Source: Hermatobates lingyangjiaoensis (Eukaryota; Arthropoda; Insecta; Hemiptera; Hermatobatidae). From it: a stretch of DNA of 64,000 nt. Both the position numbers and the translations under genes were made by a program. The notes under the pieces are model-generated. The model saw only the letters and a program-made list of their open reading frames with translations. It was not told where the DNA came from and did not search any database. Numbering within the stretch: position 1 is the first letter of the stretch; each line of letters starts with the position of its first letter. The stretch spans positions 558,001-622,000 of the forward strand of contig JAPFBL010000166.1 of assembly GCA_026182355.1 (NCBI GenBank), read 5' to 3'. This document shows, in pieces, positions 35,701-48,400 of this stretch.

Positions 35701-35801
35701 AGTAATAAACATTCTATGACAATATTAAAGCAGAAAATCTTCAGAATATAATAAAAAACTATGAAAGAAAGTCATCAGCTGACTGAAGTAATGAGTGACT
35801 T
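35701..35801 (+). repeat. 101-bp direct repeat, copy 2
   Basis: Second copy 1206 bp downstream of the first. The flanks do not match. Confidence 0.85.
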
Positions 35802-38516
35802 CCTCAAAAACTTAAAATGAGAAAAATAACCACCATGATCGTTATCTTTAAAAATGTAGCTTCTCAGTTACTTTGTAGCTAACAAGATCATTTCTTTCCT
35901 TAGGTTAATGTTGCTCTTAATAATAGTTTTTTTCTGGCTTTAATCATGTAAAACCCACGAACGTTCAGCTGTATTTTAATTTAAGGAGTTAAAATAACTT
36001 TCAAAGAATCCTCTTTATTGGTATTTGTTAAACTTTTAATAACTATTAAGACAGTAATCTTTTAAAGTACAATTTAGCATATAAAGTTATGTTATCTCAA
36101 AATTAACTTATCATTGTATATTATCGATATATACAATACAGAGATAAATTACTGTTCCTTACCTTTTTTAATCTAAATGGTGTGTTCTTTTGAATGCTAA
36201 TTTGGTAGATATGAATAACATACATACATATTAGTACCGAGATATATTTCTTCTATTACTTATTTATTTATTCCCCACATGAGCACTCAAATGAAGTACT
36301 TTTCCATAATATGTTATTATTTCAAATAGTCATTGAAATCATGATAATGTACTGCAATATAATTACAGATAATAAGAAGACGTGAATTAGAACAAAGGAT
36401 TAGTCAATCTTTGTAATAAACTTGATCGCGCGGAGACGCGATTAATTGTTAATTCAAACTGTTATTCCAAACTGTTATGAAAGCCTTGGAGATGTAATGG
36501 GAATTAATAAAATACGGCATGAACTATTATACTGCAACACTGCTGAAATAAAAACAGTGTAAGGAGTTTGGTGTGGTGAATTGAACATAAATCCGATGGA
36601 AGTAACATTTACAAGTTAATAGGCTAGACGTGAATACAGTGCAATAAAGATCTTTCTGACAAAGAGATGAGGCACATACTAAGTTATGTGTTGAGCCGCC
36701 GGGAGTCATTGCAGGCACAAGACCAGCAAGATTAAGGGCGTAATTCAGCCAACAAAACATTGCATTAAGTTGGCAAAAGAGAACACCTTTACTGCTACAT
36801 ACTAACAACAAATCACATTTATTTTCTAATGACTTCAATAAAAATAACAATCGTATTTTTTTTTTCGGTTGAAACTTGTTCACATAGTAATACTGGACTA
36901 AACAAATGCTAAAGAAATTATTATTTAAAAGAAAAAACAAATAAATCAAATGTGTTTCGTTACTAATTTATTAATTTTTAATTATTTACAAAATATTTAT
37001 TCTGTTTTTTTTTAAGTTTAAAAATGTCAATCTGGGTTTGTATCATAATTGAAAGTTTCATATTATCTCTCAAGGATTATCTGTCGTAAAAACTAATATT
37101 TAAAAATCTGAGGCAATCTGAGACTTCAGATATTTATTGAAGAATAAATAGAAATTTCATCTTTGTCAAATTATGGAATTATTTTCTTATTCGCTAGAAA
37201 ACTTAAACAATTACGACTTGTGAGGAAAAACTATTCATGGTTTTTAGTGGTTTCGAACAGCTCGATATTTGTTCACAAGGGCTCTGTCTTATTTATATAT
37301 TTAATAATTTATTAAAAAACAGGGTACCACTGACTGCGGTGAGTCAGTGGTTTGCCGTCCCTGCAATAGAAGTTATGTCATCTAAAACTAAACAGTACAG
37401 AATAACATTTAAAATGAAAAAAAACCAGGCATATACGTGTAGATTTATTCAATTATGGAGGAGATATCTTTACAGAAACTAATAACGTAGGCACAAATTA
37501 AAAAAGTTAACTTAATAAATAATAAGTTATATTCTGTACATGTGGAAATTTTTTTTGCCTTAAATAAGAACATACAGTACTAGACAAGGGATTACATGAA
37601 CTCAGAAGTTCTCATGTTTCTTGATTTGTCATTTGTTTTTTCTTCCGATGTCAAGTTTAACATATATTAAATCAAAGACGAAAATCAATAACAGCTCGTC
37701 ACCTTCATAAAAAAAAGCTAATGGAGAAACAATCAATGAAGACCAAATCATCTTATTAACTTACTATTTTATATCTTAACGGGTACCATATTTAAAGCGT
37801 CCTCTGTAACAGACCATATATTATATGTATAAATATTATCAAAGTTGCTTCCATACTTTAAAAATAATCTTGATTATAGAAAAGTATTTCAATCTATAAA
37901 TTTGTTAATTAAATATTGTATAGTCGTTTTTCACATATAGCATATATATTGTATATTTTCTCTTTCAAATATTTTTAGTTTTCAGAAATATCAATCTCAT
38001 AATTATCTTTATTCTTTAACATATAAGAGTAAATATTATGAACGTATCGTATTAGTGTTGACATAGCTAAAAAATAACAGCATATTCAAATAGTCCTAAT
38101 CACATTACGTCTAAGATTAAGTGAATGATTATAATTTATAATCATAATATAATCATATACATAATATATGATTATAAAATAGTATTATCCACTTGAAATG
38201 ATTATATTACAAGTGAATATCATATACATTTCATTGAGTACATAATAATTCCATATTTTATAAGGATAAAAACAATCATATATTGCAATTTGTGAAGGTG
38301 ATTAAACTGAGGTACTGAGAAAGTACAGTACAGTTCATTGAACAGAAACAAGTTCAAGGAACTCTAGTATTACTGAAGATATTTTATGCTAAGCTTGTAA
38401 TAAAATGGAAAAATTAGTGAAAAATGTATATAACAAAAAAAGTACCTTCCTTCAGAAACAAATAAATAATTTTAAAAGGTAGATTTTAAGTAAATTTAAT
38501 TTATAAAAAATTATAC

Positions 38517-38522
38517 TTTATT
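38517..38522 (-). terminator. Candidate poly(A) signal of the SDR gene
   Basis: First AATAAA on the minus strand after the stop, about 230 bp downstream. Position is plausible; no transcript evidence. Confidence 0.35.
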
Positions 38523-38751
38523 TGTTCAGCATATTGTTAAATGTACATAAAAACAGGAACATATGTTTGAGGATCTTTTACAAATTAAAACAAATATTTG
38601 CAATGTGTTTAACATAGATAACATATACATTTTACCTTGCTGTTATTAAAATTAATTTAATTTACTTGGATATTAAATGGAATGAAAATAAACAATATAA
38701 AATATATATTTGTTTTTGGATTAATTAAAATTCTGTTTCAAATAAAATTTA

Positions 38752-38884
38752 TCAGTTTACTTTTTTTACAGTACTTTCAATGATTTGATTGTAGGGAAGT
38801 ATTTCTCTCACTGCTTTTGTGGGAAGAGTCATTTTTGGTCTTATTAATTTCAGCGTCATGTTTCTTACCATTCGGGGGATCAGT
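38752..38884 (-). CDS. SDR gene, last coding exon
   Basis: Acceptor TTTTTTTTTCTAG at 38885-38886. The first base completes a lysine codon, then [27 protein letters not shown] and a TGA at 38752-38754. The LPTKAV block is typical of the SDR16C C terminus. The tail is lysine-rich and hydrophilic. Confidence 0.78.
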
Positions 38885-39345
38885 CTAGAAAAAAAAATTT
38901 TTAAAGGTCACATCTGATTTCTTCATCCCTTATTTTCATATTTATATATATATATATATTCACCCTTCAAATAAACATTTCTCTATTTTGCAAAATTCCT
39001 GGCGAGTACAATATGTATATAGTATTTCAAGTAAAATGAACTAGAAACAATGTAATATGTAGCTCATTTGTTGTTTGACATCCATTTTAGTTATGGATCG
39101 ATCTAATTTTAATAAATTTATGATTTGATGATCAAAATCATAAATCCATCATAATAAATAAAATTTAGTGAAGTATAAAATTCTGGTAAACTGTTCATTG
39201 ATGCAACTGTTTTACAAAATCCACATTCCTTAAATTGATTATTGAAAAAATATATATCTATATATTAGATTACGGTTGATATTGTTAGATATTGTTACGG
39301 TTGAAAGACCTTAGTCTTGTTTTCCCATTTCTTATTGTGGTTTGA

Positions 39346-39424
<79 letters not shown>

Positions 39425-42400
39425 TATACTCCTCCTGGTCTCAACCTGTACCGTTAATTATTTTTTATTTTATTATTATTATTATTATTTTATTATTATT
39501 ATTATTTTATTATTATTATTTATTTTTTATTATTATTATTTCGTATTTTATATATTTTTTATCTTGTTTTCTAAATAAATATTGGAAGGATTTCTATTTT
39601 TCCTCTCCTTCGCTGGGGAGCAGCATTGCGGTGGTTCCACGAGTTACTCTGGAGGCCAGTAGCAGTTTGCTTCTCAACGCGAGTACTTCGCACTTCTTCC
39701 CGATGACGACGGATGTCGAAATATCGAAGTGAGTTCTGTAGTGTCTTTCTGTGTTCTTTTCTATGTGCTAAAGTGTATATATATATATATATATATAAGA
39801 ATTAACAGGAATAATCACAGGACAAATTAAAAAGTTTAAATTATTTTAGGTATGGAATTGCCATTTATGTCTTTGTACAGTATCGAAATTATAATAAATC
39901 AAAAAGATTTTTTTTGTAAATGAAATCCTTTCTTTTAATTTAAAGAAATATGATTAAAGCATAACACTTTATTTTGGGGCATTTTAAAAATATGCCTCGG
40001 AAAAAAATGTTAAATATGAAAACTAACAACGCGTTATTATCTTACAACAAATTGTGCAAGTAATTAATAACGCTTTCATAAATGATAGTATAGTATTGAC
40101 ATGATTTCATACAAATTTATTTATTAAAAAGTGTGTTTTTTAATTCTTATTATTTAAAATGTCAAATGTAATTTATTATTATTATGAAGTATTTGGTTTT
40201 ATGTTCAGTTCTGCATCATCTATACCGAGTCTTTATTTGTTGAACTTTTCTCACACTACTTACAGCTATTCTCCTTTACAATTTGTTTTGCTTATTTTGG
40301 AAGGTATAATCTTCCAAACAGAGGGTGTCAAACCTTCCCAACCAATATTATTTCATTTTTTTGTACGTGCAAACCTCCCCTTCTGCAGTCAGAATTGATT
40401 TTTGTTTATGTGTGTTCAAGTGAAATAGAAAGCATTTTCCCTCTTTGAACAGTTAAAAAGTAATTTACTTAAAAAGTTATTTAAGATAAAATTTTTATTT
40501 TATTTATTACTGCATAATGCGTCTGATAGCATGTCATTTTATTATTAGATAAACTAAGGTACCTCCTAAGGTACCTCTTAAGGTGCCTCTTAAGGTGCCT
40601 CTTAAGGTACCTCTTAAGGTACCTGGTAATCAAGCCTCATACAAGCTTAATAATCAAGCCTCTTAATAAAATAAGCTCATTGTTTGATTAATTAGAAAAA
40701 AAAGAAATAGTGTGATTCAAATTAAAAATAAATGTTCACCAAAAATCATTACAATATTAAAAAAAAATATTTGATTAACATGCCTATACATTATTTTGTT
40801 ATTTCTTGTTTCATAATGCCTTATATCTCTGCTGCTTAAGCATTACATGGTGCATTGTTTTATAATTTACAATAACAAGTTTTGACTGTCCCATTATAGT
40901 AGTTATGTTCTTGAAAAATCAGTCTTCAGGAGAAAAGAGAGAGGAAGAACAAGCACACCGGAGACACAACTGCAGTAAATATTCAAATATTTTCTGCTTG
41001 ATTACCTGAAGACGTGGTGCGCATGGCGGCACAGTCAGTAACCGCCTCTCTCTTTTCTTCTTAAAACGGATTTTACAAAAATATAAGTTGTTAAGTGTGG
41101 TTGTTTACTATGTGTATTACTATTCTTCATACTGGAACTCATACAATATATAAAACAAGATTTCACAATAAGGCCTCTCAACTGTAACAAGAGGTCTTCT
41201 TATGAGTCAAATCCCAACTGAAACCAAAGAAGTAGAACCATCTGGGGTTGAGAAGAGTGGGATGCAAGAGTGGTATTTTAAAGGATATAATTTCCTGCAC
41301 TTTACACACTTTAAAATACCTCTCTTACATCCCACTTTTCTCTACCCCACGTGAGATGGTACACCTTGGTTTGAGTTAGGATTTGATTCTGATGAAGAGC
41401 ACTTGTTCCGGTTGATAATTGAGAAGAGCCTTTTTTCTCATTTCTCATTGTGGTTTAGACGTTGATAATATATATATATATATATATATAAACACTAATA
41501 AATTCTCGACCGTGTGACAGATATACAACTAAAAAATGATTGATCGGGATGCGGTCAGTTTCTTCCACTTTCAATTCAAACCCTCATTGCCGACGTCTCA
41601 TTGCCTTTGGAAAAAGATTTTAAATAAAATCGAAACGTCGGCAATGAGAGTTTGAATTGAAAGTGGAAGAAACTGACCGCATCCCGATCAATCATTTTTT
41701 AGTTGTATATATATATATATATATATATCAATGATCAAACCACAATAAGAAATGGGAAAAACAAGACTAAGGTTTTTGACTCTGGCGAAGACCGCTTGTT
41801 ACGGTTGAAAGATCTTAGTCTTGTTTTCCCATTTCTTATTGTGGTTTGATCATTGATTGTTGTTTCACGTGTTTATGTGAAATCTTTTTATATATATATA
41901 TATATATATGGTAACAATTTAACTTGTTAGCTGGAGTTAGTATTGTATTATATGTAATAACTACATTAGCTCTATATTAAAATTACAGAAGTTCAAACAT
42001 AATTTAATGTTTAAGCTGCTTATTCTTCATTCATTTGAATCTGACTGGTGAATTTAGTTGCACATATAACTCACAGTCTAAAATAAACTAAAAGTTAACA
42101 CTGTTATTATAAAAAGACAAAAAATTAAATATCCTTTTTACTTAAAAAATAAGATCCAAATGTTTTGTAAATTGGATAGATATATTTAACAGAATTAAAA
42201 AAAAATATTGCATTTGAAATCATTTTCTGTAAATTGTAAAGGTAATTAATGCTACTATGAAAAAAAAATATTCTACGTACTTTTCTAGAATGACGAAACT
42301 CCACATATGCCTTGGAATAACTATTGTTTCTTCTTCGTAAAGGAGAGCATCTATAATAATGTTTGAAGTTGAATCCTCTCCTAGTATATTCATTCTGGAA

Positions 42401-45400
42401 CAAAATGTTTGTATTATAAGAAGATATGAAATACTTTGAAATCAATATTTAATTAACAATAAAACGATAACCTAAAATTCAAAAAGATAATAAAATTCTA
42501 CTCAAGCTTAATGAATGGTAGTAATTCTACTCAAGCTTAATGAATGGTAGTAATTCTACTCGAGCTTAATGAATGGTAGTAATTCTACTCAAGCTTAATG
42601 AATGGTAGTAATTCTACTCAAGCTTAATGAATGGTAGTAATTCTACTCAAGCTTAATGAATGGTAGTAATTCTACTCAAGCTTAATGAATGGTAGTAATT
42701 CTACTCAAGCTTAATGAATGGTAGTAATTCTACTCAAGCTTAATGAATGGTAGTAATTCTACTCAAGCTTAATGAATGGTAGTAATCACGCTAGTAATAA
42801 GGTTTCATTCTCCATTTGATGGTATTTAGAGTATTCGAAGTAGTATTTTAGTAGCTGTTTACCATAGTGGGGTCTAACACTGGTTATTTTATGGTAAAGT
42901 AATTTTAGAGTTTATGGAAGCAAGAGTGCTTCTAGCATTTACTTGTGTATTACTTCTTCACCAAATTAAGGTACAAATTTGGTACAAATTAAGTTCAAGT
43001 CAAAACTAAGGTCACAATATATAGATAAAATTTAATGGTCTATGATTAATTATACACAAAGAACTGTTACTGTTCACTTGTATATTACGACTGCGGTCGT
43101 CATAAAGATGATGTATCATACTTTTTAAAGTGACAGAGTTAGAACCAGGGATCTTACTAAAATTTTGCACTTGGAAACATTCCAAAAAAATCATATAAAC
43201 CACCTTTTCATGCAACCATTTTCAGCTCCACTGGACAAGAACAAGAATTGATGTACAAGGCCAACTCCTTTTTGAGAAATTCCTATTTTATAGATTGTTT
43301 ATTTGGACTGAATTAAACTTGACTTTGTAATTTACATCATAACAAAAACTTATGATAATTTGAATGAAGGGTAATGATATAATGGCAAATACCCTTGTGT
43401 AAGGGGTATTTATACCAGCAATTAATAATGTTCTCAAGTATCCGTTGACAGAGGATACTTGGTTATTGCTTAACCATTATTATCTTTTCCAAGTTCCGTT
43501 ATACTTTGATTCTATCACCAAACCAACTAATAAAGTAATATATTTCTATAAAAATCTAGGATTTTAGTTGAGATTAAATAATATATTTGACATTTGTTAA
43601 TAAATATCAAACTTTAAAACAGAAACAGTTTTTTACCAGTGTTTTATTTTACCTAGAGTTTGATGTATATACTTAAAAGCTTTATTTTTGTAGAAATTTC
43701 ATATTATTATTATATTATTATTTATTGTTGTAGTATTACCTACTATCAAATCTCTAAGAAACAAAACACACATTCCATTAATCGACATTACTATATAGGA
43801 GTAATATTCTATCATTGATTATATGCCTTTTGAACTGAAATTTAATTTAACTTATAAAAATAATACTTGAATATTAAAATATTTGAATTCCTCTTGTTGA
43901 AATATATATTTCATAAACTCCTAATAGTGTCTTAAATTTTTTCAGCCAGATGGTACCATAATATTAATGTTTTAGTACAAAGAAAACCTTGAAATGAGTA
44001 CAATTTTGTAAGATAAGTTGATTGGTAGTTTTTGGACATAATCATAGTTCGAAACCAAGGACAGTCTGCCTAATGCTCCCAGTGTCTTTCGATTGGCATA
44101 TTATACAATATACCTGACAAAATTAATTTTGTTTTGAAATTTACAATCATCACACTGTAACTACTGTTTATAGTCAGTCACAAATTACGTTTTTCTTTGA
44201 AAAAAATAAAATTAGAGCAACAAGTAAAAAAATAGAGATTTCACTATATGCTCCTTATAAAAAATATTTTTTTGGAATTTTTTAGTATAAATATTGCATT
44301 AGTTGTTTTTTATAAGAGCAAAAATCTAAATTTTTTCCATACTGAAAGCAAGAAGGTTTCAAATTATTTTCTTTCCTTGAAAAAAAACTTTATTTGTTTC
44401 TGCAAAAACTTTTTTTTTTTAAATTAGAAGATGTTTTGATTTCACCTAGTTTTCAAATTTTTTGAATAAACAAACAAGAAATGTTGAATTAATAAATGTT
44501 CGATTCAAAATTATTGATTAAATATTTACAGATTTTATCGTATTTAAAAGTAATCATGACTTTTCCAGTCATTTAATAACAATTTAAATAGTTACATTTG
44601 ACTTTAAGTTCACTTTCAATGTAGACTTAAAATGTTATTCGACGTGAAACTCACGTCTATAGAGTTTTCAGATTTTTCTTTTACTTGATGATTTGTTGTT
44701 ATTAATCAACAAATACGTAATCCATTCTGAGTAAGCATCTGACTGTAAGAGTTAATCATACATATGCAAAATTGTTTTTAAATCCCTGTGTGTCTGAATT
44801 CCTAAAAGTTTTTCTAATCATGATGACATTGTAGTTATCAATTTAAGTTATCTCTGGTAAAGTACAAATTAGTCAACAAAATTTTAGGTCAAATAATGTC
44901 AGGATAGATATATAATCATTCTTTACGTTTTTCTGATGCTTAATTTCATTTTGACAAAATTTTATGTCAAATAATGTCAGAATAGATATATAATCATTCT
45001 TTACTTTTTTCTGATACTTAGTTTCATTTTGACAAAATTTTAGGTCAAATAATGTCAGAATAGATATATAATCATTCTTTACTTTTTTCTGATGCTTAAT
45101 TTCATTTTGTACAAACTTATGCATGGAAGCTTTTCTACAAACATAATAATATTTCATTTACATTTTCTTTGTGTTTTTTCACTTTTAAATCTCCAAAAAG
45201 CGAATTTTATAAAGTTTAGAACGATTGATATTAGTCCCGAAAATTAACCGTATAATTCATGATGGTATAATTTTGACCGTAGTAACGAGACACCCAATCA
45301 AGAAATATATATGATTGCCAGCGTGAGCGTAATACCAAAACATTAAATCATGAAATCAGGTGTGTGTAATCCTTAGTACCGAAACTTAATCGTAAATTTT

Positions 45401-48400
45401 AGGGATTTGTCAGCATAATCTTAGTACCAAGGCACGTAATAGTATAAGTGGGGGGAGTGCAAGCGTGACCTTACTATTGGAAACAGCTGAAAGTAATATT
45501 CAGTTTTGTGTAAGCATGGCCTTATTAACGCGACCAAGGACATGTAATCATAAAATCCATTTGTTATCTAGCACTATAAAGGTAATCTTTGTGAAAATGT
45601 AATTTTTAGTAGAAAATTAAGAAATATTAATCTAAATAAATAATTATAAGCACGTCATCTCTGAGAGAGGACGTTAAACTGTCGGTCCCAAGCCTATACG
45701 ATGTCAGGTACTCGTTAAAGATCTCTGCTCAAAATTCACTTGAATTAGGAAAAACTTAGGACTCCCATTCAATAGGAGATTCAATATTCCCTGGGGAATG
45801 AGCATGAGAAGGTTAACTTATTCAGTCCTCAGATCACTACAAAAAAATAAAAGAAAAAGAAAAAAGAAAAGTAGATGATTGTTAGTCTCTCAACTCCCTA
45901 CGAAAAAAAATAGATGATAGGTACCCCTTTATTTTGCAGAAGGTCGCATAATCAGCACTAGTGTTGATGAAGTAGGGATGTATTGTAGTCACTTTGATTT
46001 GGTTGTCCTTCCGTAAGTTGAGTTCTTCTCGCAAAACATCTGAAAACACTAAAAAAAAAAGAGATTCAGGTTTAAAAAATTGCTGATATACAGATTTTTA
46101 AGACGTAAAAACTAATTTTGTTTATTGTTAGCGTACATAAGGAGTTAGAAAAGTGTTAAAGTGATCAAAAAATGTCCCCAAATATATCTTCACATATATT
46201 GACAAGTTTTTAACTTCAATATGTGCTAATGTAAAGGCGATAATTTTTCCACTTGACTGGGAAATTGTAAAGAAAAATATAAATTTTCCTGTTCAAGTGT
46301 TATATTATTTAGAAATTTTTACAGCGAAAACGATACTATTACACAATTATTTCGCTTATTTTAAAATTAAACTTGTAGATGTTAAAATAAAAAATTATTA
46401 GATATAAATACCTTTTAAGATTTAAGATTTTAATAACAAATCAATGGAAATAATTGTTTTTTTATAAAACTACTCAAAACAAAAAAAAATACTAAATTAA
46501 CAACTCAAACTATGTGTTTTGTTGGTAACCATTAATCTCTTTCTGTGGCTTGTGTTTTTTCCTTCGATTTTCTTTAATTCGGTATACAAGCAAAAATATC
46601 GAGAACATTGAGTTTTTATTTTCCTCTTATGTTAACTGCTATTATACAGCTAAAAACTACTTATTGTGTTGAAATTTTTAGTTGTTATATACATAATCAC
46701 ACATCAGTTGCTCCACGTTACGAGAAGTACAAGTGATATATGATTAGTTCGTATACTTAATCTGACACAGAAGTACCAAAGTACTTCTACATGGACCTCC
46801 AGGGTTCTAAGGAAAATTGTAGTAGAACCAAGAGTAAAAATAACAATTTGGTTCTAATGGAAAATGTATAGATAAATATTCAATAAGAAAAATATATCAA
46901 TACTATAGTAAGCAAACTATGAAAATATTCAAATACAGCCATCCTCAGTTATCGCGGTGATAGAGACCAAGACCGGCCACGAAAAGGGAAACTCTTCGAA
47001 GTAGTGCCAATCTCTTATTTTTAACATACGTACATTTTGTATGTATGTTTCATATCAATAATTGTGTTTCAAGTCATATAAGTTCATATGTTATCATTGG
47101 GACATTAAAGAAAATTTTCAAATATGTAATTAAAATATAAATAGTATAAATAATATACATAAAATATGTAATATAAATATAATACGTTTGTATTTAATTT
47201 CTTTTATAACAAGGTACGTAACTGTACACTTCTAACAAGCAAAATCTTCGAGTGATCTTTAGAAATGTCGATGAAACAAGTAGAAATGCCAATCAGAGGT
47301 CGGATTTTGAATTTTTTGGGCAATCCCTGACTTCTGCTGGTGTTTAGGCAACTTTTGCGCCATAATACATCAATTTTTGATTTTTTTAAGAATATTTCTG
47401 AACCATCCGCGATATACTCAAGCTGCGATAAAAGAAACGCTGAATTAGCGAGGGATGAATGTACTAATATAAAATATCATAAACAATGTTACCTTAGTTT
47501 ATCATAATATTTTATTATTTTAAAATGATATATTCCTTTTTGTTTATGCTATATTATACTATGAATGTTTTGCCATGATTCATTAATAAAAAATTTGTAA
47601 AATTTGATTATGAAGCATATTTTGACACAATTATACAATTATTGTTTAAGAAGAAAAAAAAATGTTTTAAAAAAATATTTATAATAAAAAATTTTTACAT
47701 GAACGAATTGATTTACGGTGGGAGTTTTTTATTCACTACTAGCAATTCGTTAATTTTATGTTTCTGAGGTTTTATAAGTGATAGGGGGAGCCCATGATGA
47801 TAAGATAACTCTCAGGGTTCTACAGACAAACAGCTTTGAAACCTCTCATCTAGACAGACCATGACTCCCCAAAAAAAAGACAAACTGTAGCTCGTAAAAA
47901 CGTTATCTGTCTCTGTATTGTTGAAGAAGTATTTATACAAATAATTTATTCCATACGTTGGGAAATAATATAATTGGATGAACTGTTGTCAAATTAAGAA
48001 TACAATGGTAGTTGTATGAGGTGGTATGTCATTAGATAATATGTTAGTATGGTAGTAATGTACTTGAAAAGAACAATGTAGAAAGGTTACTTTATTTCTA
48101 TTTTAATTGATGTAAACATCTTATATACGTCCTTGAACGCTTATGGTTCAGAATAGTCAGGGCCGACTGGATAGAAGTCGTTAAGTCAGGTGTTGACACT
48201 TTACATCATTAGCCCTGTTAAGTTCTTCATTCAATAATTAAGTCCAAGGATAAATCAAGTGTGTACACTAATATTTCAATAAACTATTAACAATATGGCA
48301 AAGCAAGCTCATTGTTCTTATCTGTCCCATAGAAGTAGTAATGATAAGGGTGTTTTAGTGAAAGTAGCTTCAGAATATAAATAAATGAAAAATATTAAAA

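Larger units (their letters stand above)
33289..38510. other. Gene-free stretch downstream of the SDR gene
   Basis: No gene supported. It holds the 101-bp direct repeat pair listed separately and a GC-richer piece at 36650-36760. On the minus strand that piece lies in an open run of about 140 codons of low-complexity character, which I do not call a gene. Confidence 0.4.

Noticed and set aside
36527..36949. Open run of about 140 codons on the minus strand
   Set aside because: Rich in F, L, N, K from AT-rich sequence, no family features and no second exon. It lies beyond the last SDR exon and its stop.
39342..39578. Long tyrosine/isoleucine-rich frame
   Set aside because: It is the translation of (TA)n and (TTA)n tracts. 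The same applies to 22553-22804 and the downstream part of 30609-30857.
44873..45157. 94-codon frame with a 26-residue repeat
   Set aside because: It arises from the 78-bp tandem repeat in intron 4. No sign of an exon.
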